Assembly (NCBI GenBank): GCA_947627825.1
Contig: CANQXO010000042.1
Location: forward strand, 1-11,096
Direction: 5' to 3'
DNA: 11,096 nucleotides
Source of the DNA: an uncultured Clostridia bacterium
GTDB lineage: Bacteria > Bacillota_A > Clostridia > TANB77 > CAG-508
This document shows positions 7,604 to 11,096 of this stretch, one piece after another. Under the pieces are notes generated by a model. That model made no database searches, was not told the DNA's origin, and saw nothing but the letters and a program-made list of their open reading frames with translations. Both the position numbers and the translations under genes were made by a program. Each line of letters begins with the position of its first letter. Position 1 is the stretch's first letter.

Positions 7604-7810
7604 ATGAAAAATGAAAAAGGAATTACATTAACAACACTAGTTGTAACAATTATGATAATGTCAATTTTAGCAGTAGTAATAATTAGGGCAAGTAGTTATC
7701 GAGGCGTGTTAAATAAAATAAATACGATTAGTGAAGATTTTGATGAAGACAAGCGAGAAACAGATGAGAAAATAGAAGAAATTGAAGAACAGTGGGAAGG
7801 AGTAATATAA
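7604..7810 (+). CDS. Short pilin-like protein with prepilin-type N-terminus
   Basis: This 68-residue protein has the order of a type IV pilin or pseudopilin start: a short charged leader MKNEKG, then ITLTTLVVTIMIMSILAVVII, a 21-residue hydrophobic helix. A prepilin peptidase would cut after G6. The usual Glu at position +5 is Thr here. Similar KGITL leaders are widespread in Clostridia, often without Glu5. The remainder (about 29-68) is a highly acidic, probably helical tail (DEDKRETDEKIEEIEEQ) with no globular pilin domain. It starts 2 bases after the YlbF-family stop, with an AAAGAGG site inside that gene, which indicates translational coupling. No pilus assembly genes are in the window, so function is unknown. 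It may be a membrane-anchored subunit or a regulator of the neighbouring products. Confidence 0.75.
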   Translation: MKNEKGITLTTLVVTIMIMSILAVVIIRASSYRGVLNKINTISEDFDEDKRETDEKIEEIEEQWEGVI

Positions 7811-7860
7811 CTACTAAGCAAGAGAGTCATATAACAACGAAAAGTGGAGGCATCTAACTA

Positions 7861-9015
7861 ATGAAAGTAAATGTAACTTGGAATACAGAAGAAAATTCAA
7901 GACAAGCAGGAAAAATTGGAGCAAAAAAAGCAGTATTAGATTTAATACAAACAAAAATAGCAATAGTATTTAATTCAGAAAAATATAATCAAGAAGAATT
8001 ATTAACAGGGGCAAAGTCCGTTTTAGGAACTGCCCCTATTATAGGTTGCACTTCAAGTGAAGGAATAATTATTCCTGAAGGGTATATAAATCCACAAAAA
8101 AATAGTTTTATCACAATGATGGCAATAGGAGACAATGAAACTAAAGTAGCAACAGGAATATCTTTTAAGAAAAAAACAGCAAAAGAAACGGGAAAGTTTG
8201 TTGCATTAGAAGCCATGAAAAAAATTGAAACCAAAAGTTCACCAGCATATTATTTTATGTTTGCAAGTAGTAAAGATGCAGAAGAATATGCAAAAGGAAT
8301 AAAGGCTGTAATAGGTAATGTACCTTGCTTTGGAGGAGCACCAATTGAGAAAAATCAAAAAATTTTCACAGAAGATATGATTATAAATGAAGGCGTAGCG
8401 GTAGCTTTTTTCTATACAAATAAAGAAATAAAAAATGTATATACAAGTAAATATCACGAAACTATTAATTCAGGAGTTATTACAAAAGTAAAAGATAATA
8501 AAACTATAGAAGAAATAGAAGGAATAAAAGCACTAAAAAAATATTGTGAATGGACAAACAAAAAGGTAAGAGAAGTAAAGGATAAACAATTATTTGAACA
8601 ATCAGTATTAAAGCCACTTGCAATAAAAACAAGTGATGGCAGTTTACAAGTTATAAAACAGCCAATTAATGGAAATAATAATTATGGTATGGAATTTGAA
8701 AATGCGGTATATACAAATACATCAATTATTCAAATGCAAATCTCAGAAGAGGAATTGTTAAAATCTCCAATATATGCAATAAGAGAACTAAAGAAAAAAT
8801 TAGTTCATAAACCAGAGGCAATTTTAATATTACAAAACTATAAAAGAAAACAATATATAGAAAAGGATATGGACAAATTTGAAAAATTATTAAAACAAGA
8901 AATGGGAGATATACCTTTTATAATGGCATTTACAAATTCTGAGTTTGGAAAAGGTGAAAATGGCTCAAATTATATTGCAAAACTAATGATTTCCTGCATT
9001 GCGCTTAGCAACTAA
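7861..9015 (+). CDS. FIST domain protein (FIST N plus FIST C)
   Basis: FIST is a predicted small-ligand-sensing module, thought to bind amino-acid-like ligands. This 384-residue protein consists only of it: FIST N about residues 28-215, with IIGCTSSEGII (60-70) and GNVPCFGGAP, and FIST C about 225-365, with GMEFENAVYTNTSIIQM and PFIMAFTNSEFGKGENG. There is no membrane segment, signal peptide, kinase, GGDEF or methyl-accepting output domain, so any output must pass through a partner. GTGGAGG (7844-7850) lies 10 bases before the ATG. It follows the pilin-like gene after 50 bases with no terminator and may belong to the same operon. The domain call rests on motif pattern, not a search. Confidence 0.82.
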   Translation: MKVNVTWNTEENSRQAGKIGAKKAVLDLIQTKIAIVFNSEKYNQEELLTGAKSVLGTAPIIGCTSSEGIIIPEGYINPQKNSFITMMAIGDNETKVATGISFKKKTAKETGKFVALEAMKKIETKSSPAYYFMFASSKDAEEYAKGIKAVIGNVPCFGGAPIEKNQKIFTEDMIINEGVAVAFFYTNKEIKNVYTSKYHETINSGVITKVKDNKTIEEIEGIKALKKYCEWTNKKVREVKDKQLFEQSVLKPLAIKTSDGSLQVIKQPINGNNNYGMEFENAVYTNTSIIQMQISEEELLKSPIYAIRELKKKLVHKPEAILILQNYKRKQYIEKDMDKFEKLLKQEMGDIPFIMAFTNSEFGKGENGSNYIAKLMISCIALSN

Positions 9016-9025
9016 CTGAACAATT

Positions 9026-9110
9026 TTAAACTTTGCAAAGCATAGGCAAGTAAAAAGTTAAATTTTTAAATCATAGACAAATAAAGAGTTAAACTTTGCA
9101 AATTATAAAA
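9026..9110. repeat. About 2.5 imperfect 31-32 bp direct repeats
   Basis: Unit 1 (9026-9057) and unit 2 (9058-9088) share TTAAA...CATAG-CAA-TAAA-AG. A third partial unit (9089-9110) repeats TTAAACTTTGCAAA from unit 1. The array fills most of the spacer between the FIST and FucO-like genes. A 10-bp palindrome CTTTGCAAAG sits at 9031-9040. Confidence 0.65.
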
Positions 9111-9122
9111 AATTATTATAAT
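9095..9122 (+). promoter_or_regulatory. Candidate promoter for the FucO-like gene
   Basis: TTTGCA (9095-9100), a 16-base spacer and a perfect TATAAT (9117-9122) precede the gene by about 40 bases. The -35 word lies inside the third repeat unit. A 9-bp A/T-only hairpin (9124-9132 with 9138-9146) stands between it and the ribosome binding site. Evidence is modest because the DNA is so A/T-rich. Confidence 0.45.
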
Positions 9123-9162
9123 TATTTTATTTATAAAAAATAAAATAGGAAAGGATAAAAAG

Positions 9163-10326
9163 ATGGATATTCAAAAATTTGTTTTAAATGAAACTTCTTA
9201 TTTTGGAGAAGGAGCTAGAAAAGTATTGCCAGAAGAAATAAAAAAGAGAGGATTTGAAAAAATATTATTAGTAACAGACAAATCTCTTTATGATATAGGA
9301 GTTAGTAACAAAGTAACTGACTTACTAGAAGCAAACAATATTAAATATACTGTATTTCATGATGTAAAACCAAATCCACCAATACAGAATGTTTTAGACG
9401 GAGTAAAAATGTGCAAAGAATTTGGAGCAGACTTAATAGTTGCAGTAGGAGGAGGCTCAAGCATAGACACAGCAAAAGGAATAAGCATAGTTATTACAAA
9501 TCCAGATAGAAGTGATATAGTTTCACTAAATGGACCATCAAATACAAAAAATAAAGGACTTCCAATTATAGCACTACCAACAACAGCAGGTACAGCAGCA
9601 GAAGTTACAATAAACTATGTTATAACAGACCCAGAAAGAGAAATAAAAATGGTATGTGTAGACGAGCACGACATACCAATTATCGCAATAGTGGATACTG
9701 AACTTATGGCAACAATGCCAAAATCAGTAGCTTCTTCAACTGGAATGGATGCACTAACCCATGCAATAGAAGGTTATATTACAAAATCAAAAAATATAAT
9801 GTCTCAAATGTTTTCAATGAAGGCAATACAATTAATATACGACAATCTTCCACAAGCTGTAAATGAACAAAATCAAGAAGCAATTAATAAAGTAGGACTA
9901 GCACAATATATAGCAGGAATGGCATTTTCAAATGTTGGACTTGGAATAGTTCACTCTATGGCTCATCAATTAGGAGCAGTTTATGACACTCCACATGGCT
10001 TAGCAAATGCAATTTTACTTCCAACAGTAATGGAATTTAATGGAGAAGTGGTATATGAAGACTTTAGAGAAATATTGACACAAGCATTTCATATAGATGC
10101 TAAAGAATTCACAAAAGAAGAAGTAATAAAAACTTTCTGTGATTGTTTGAAAAATCTTTCTTGTGATGTTGGAATAACACAAACAATAAAAGATGTTGGA
10201 GTAAAAGAAGAAGATTTTGAGATGCTATCAGACAAAGCAATGGAAGATCCATGTAAACCAGGAAATCCAAGAGAAGTTACAAAAGAAGATTTTATAGAAC
10301 TTTATAGAAAAGCTTATGAAGCTTAG
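9163..10326 (+). CDS. fucO: Iron-containing alcohol dehydrogenase, lactaldehyde reductase (FucO-like)
   Basis: This cytoplasmic group III alcohol dehydrogenase (387 residues; E. coli FucO has 383) reduces lactaldehyde to 1,2-propanediol with NADH, or reduces similar aldehydes. Similarity to remembered FucO runs from the N-terminus (FVLNETSYFGEGA) to the C-terminus (GNPREVTKEDFIELY), including PTTAGTAAEVTINYVITD and MDALTHAIEGYIT. The GGGS nucleotide loop is at 96-99. The metal ligands expected from FucO are present as D196, H200, H264 and H278. AGGAAAGGA ends 7 bases before the ATG. It appears to be its own unit: a repeat-bearing spacer and candidate promoter lie upstream, and the Fic regulatory region lies downstream. 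No fucose or rhamnose genes are nearby, so a general fermentative or other short-chain role is possible. The gene symbol is by similarity. Confidence 0.88.
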   Translation: MDIQKFVLNETSYFGEGARKVLPEEIKKRGFEKILLVTDKSLYDIGVSNKVTDLLEANNIKYTVFHDVKPNPPIQNVLDGVKMCKEFGADLIVAVGGGSSIDTAKGISIVITNPDRSDIVSLNGPSNTKNKGLPIIALPTTAGTAAEVTINYVITDPEREIKMVCVDEHDIPIIAIVDTELMATMPKSVASSTGMDALTHAIEGYITKSKNIMSQMFSMKAIQLIYDNLPQAVNEQNQEAINKVGLAQYIAGMAFSNVGLGIVHSMAHQLGAVYDTPHGLANAILLPTVMEFNGEVVYEDFREILTQAFHIDAKEFTKEEVIKTFCDCLKNLSCDVGITQTIKDVGVKEEDFEMLSDKAMEDPCKPGNPREVTKEDFIELYRKAYEA

Positions 10327-10358
10327 TTTTAAATTAAAAAATTCGTAATGAATAACAA

Positions 10359-10409
10359 AAAAATGTGAAACAAAATTGATAAAAAAATGCAAAAATGTTT
10401 CACATTTTT
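10359..10409. promoter_or_regulatory. Inverted-repeat operator pair O1 (distal)
   Basis: Perfect 14-bp arms (10359-10372 and 10396-10409) with core TGTGAAAC / GTTTCACA are separated by 23 bases (25 between the 8-bp cores). The right arm contains the -35 hexamer of the fic promoter. Confidence 0.7.
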
Positions 10410-10427
10410 ATGATTTTGTGGTATAAT
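10399..10427 (+). promoter_or_regulatory. Sigma-A promoter of the fic gene
   Basis: TTCACA (10399-10404, five of six consensus bases), a 17-base spacer and a perfect TATAAT (10422-10427) preceded by TGG (an extended -10) form the best promoter in the window. The start should be near 10434. The -35 lies inside O1, and the predicted start lies inside the left arm of O2, so a protein bound at either should block RNA polymerase. Confidence 0.78.
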
Positions 10428-10479
10428 ATAAATGTGAAACAAAATTAAATGAAAAAGATAAAAAAGTTTCACATTTATA
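10427..10479. promoter_or_regulatory. Inverted-repeat operator pair O2 (promoter-proximal)
   Basis: Perfect 14-bp arms (10427-10440 and 10466-10479) with the same TGTGAAAC / GTTTCACA cores and the same 25-base gap as O1. The left arm overlaps the end of the -10 and the predicted start; the right arm abuts the AAGGAGG ribosome binding site (10479-10485). O2 is an imperfect copy of O1: TGTGAAACAAAATT recurs 69 bp apart. Confidence 0.72.
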
Positions 10480-10491
10480 AGGAGGAAAATC

Positions 10492-11096
10492 ATGGAAGAA
10501 AAAATGAAAATTATGAGTCTTCTTCAAAATAAACAATTACTTGAGAATGAATTACAATCACTTGCTTATGGTTCAGTTGAAATAAGGGAAAGTGATGCAA
10601 ACAAATATATTTATGTACATTATAGAGAAGATGGAGTAGCCTTAACAAAATATGTTGGGGAATACTCAGAAGAATTATATAATTTAGTACTGAACAATAG
10701 CATTAAGGCAAAAGAATTAAAAAAGGAAATAAGAGAAATAAACAAAAAGTTAAAACAATTAAATTATATAGAAGAAGAGCTTTCTCAAAAAGTGGAACAA
10801 AATATAGATTTTGCAAAAAGGCATTTAGTAGATACCATTTATAAACAAGCAATATTAGAAGGAGTTGCAACAACATTTGCAGATACTGAAAGTATTATTG
10901 AAGGTGGAAAAGTAAATGATATGACATCAGAAGATATAATGAAAATAGTTAATTTAAAACATGCATGGGAATTTATACTGAATAAAAATGTTATTCTAAG
11001 TGATACAAATTTTGCATTATTATGTGAAATCAACAAAATGGTAGAAGAAGGTTTTTACTATTCAGCAGGAAATGTTAGAAAGGTTCCAGTAACAAT
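10492..11096 (+). CDS. Fic family protein, N-terminal 201 residues (runs off the window)
   Basis: The frame opens at ATG 10492, 6 bases after AAGGAGG, and stays open to the window end. Residues ~36-60 (YIYVHYREDGVALTKYVGEYSEE) form a probable beta-hairpin. Residues ~71-110 are a Lys/Glu-rich coiled coil. Residues 123-163 (EGVATTFADTESIIEGG, then NLKHAWEFIL) match the N-terminal helical part of Fic proteins, where IEG belongs to the auto-inhibitory helix. VRKVPVT at 195-201 matches the GxxRxxPV segment of the Fic fold. The catalytic HPFxxGNGR loop would lie about 100 residues further on and is outside the window. Fic enzymes usually transfer AMP from ATP to target proteins. The dense operators upstream suggest tight repression. 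The family call is fairly firm; activity and target are unknown. Confidence 0.75.
   Translation, partial: MEEKMKIMSLLQNKQLLENELQSLAYGSVEIRESDANKYIYVHYREDGVALTKYVGEYSEELYNLVLNNSIKAKELKKEIREINKKLKQLNYIEEELSQKVEQNIDFAKRHLVDTIYKQAILEGVATTFADTESIIEGGKVNDMTSEDIMKIVNLKHAWEFILNKNVILSDTNFALLCEINKMVEEGFYYSAGNVRKVPVT

Noticed and set aside
8239..8457. Minus-strand Ile/Phe/Tyr/Cys-rich frame inside the FIST gene
   Set aside because: Typical shadow of an A-rich coding strand; no start signal, and the plus strand has a well-supported gene.
10364..10404. CRP/FNR-type site because of the TGTGA and TCACA words
   Set aside because: Those sites need about 6 bases between half-sites; here the inverted words are 25 bases apart.
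10359..10409. Hairpin after the FucO-like gene as an intrinsic terminator
   Set aside because: The stem is A/T-rich with a 23-base loop and the same structure recurs in O2. Its right arm contains the -35 of the fic promoter, so an operator is the better reading.
10361..10479. CRISPR-like or iteron array
   Set aside because: There are only four 8-bp words in alternating orientation with A-rich gaps; no full-length direct repeats with unique spacers and no replication gene nearby.

Overview
The window is AT-rich (about 25-30% GC by eye), with A-rich codon use, strong AAGGAGG-type ribosome binding sites and one TTG start. A transketolase split into N- and C-subunits, a DUF378 protein, a YlbF-family protein and a pilin-like N-terminus of the KGITL type together suggest an uncultured, probably gut-associated, anaerobic Clostridia member (Firmicutes/Bacillota). 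The species cannot be told from this sequence.

Layout. 1-2467 (+): the tail of a transketolase N-terminal subunit, the complete C-terminal subunit, then galE (UDP-glucose 4-epimerase). 2471-2698: a phase-locked 5-bp repeat tract, then a candidate promoter and a dyad ahead of a small DUF378 membrane protein (2699-2893). A bidirectional hairpin terminator separates it from a minus-strand pair: a GH57-type alpha-glucan branching enzyme (2930-4555) and, upstream of it, a DUF4912 protein with a long histone-H1-like lysine-rich arm (4600-5673). A 270-bp divergent region follows. Then comes a plus-strand series: a GT4 glycogen-synthase-like glycosyltransferase (5944-7236), a YlbF-family protein (TTG start, 7257), a 68-residue pilin-like protein (7604) and a two-domain FIST protein (7861-9015). 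After a short repeat-bearing spacer there is a FucO-like iron alcohol dehydrogenase (9163-10326). The window ends inside a Fic-family gene (10492 onward) whose promoter lies within two matched inverted-repeat pairs.

How the genes may work together. GalE (UDP-sugar supply), the GT4 enzyme (probable alpha-glucan chain synthesis) and the GH57 enzyme (probable branching) fit storage or surface glucan metabolism, with the DUF4912 protein as a likely accessory. The YlbF, pilin-like and FIST genes sit tightly behind the GT4 gene and may share its transcript; what links them is unknown. The FucO-like enzyme fits fermentative lactaldehyde/1,2-propanediol redox. The Fic gene looks like a tightly repressed, possibly self-regulated accessory gene. 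The first ~90 bp differ in composition and do not encode the expected transketolase sequence, so a junction there is possible.
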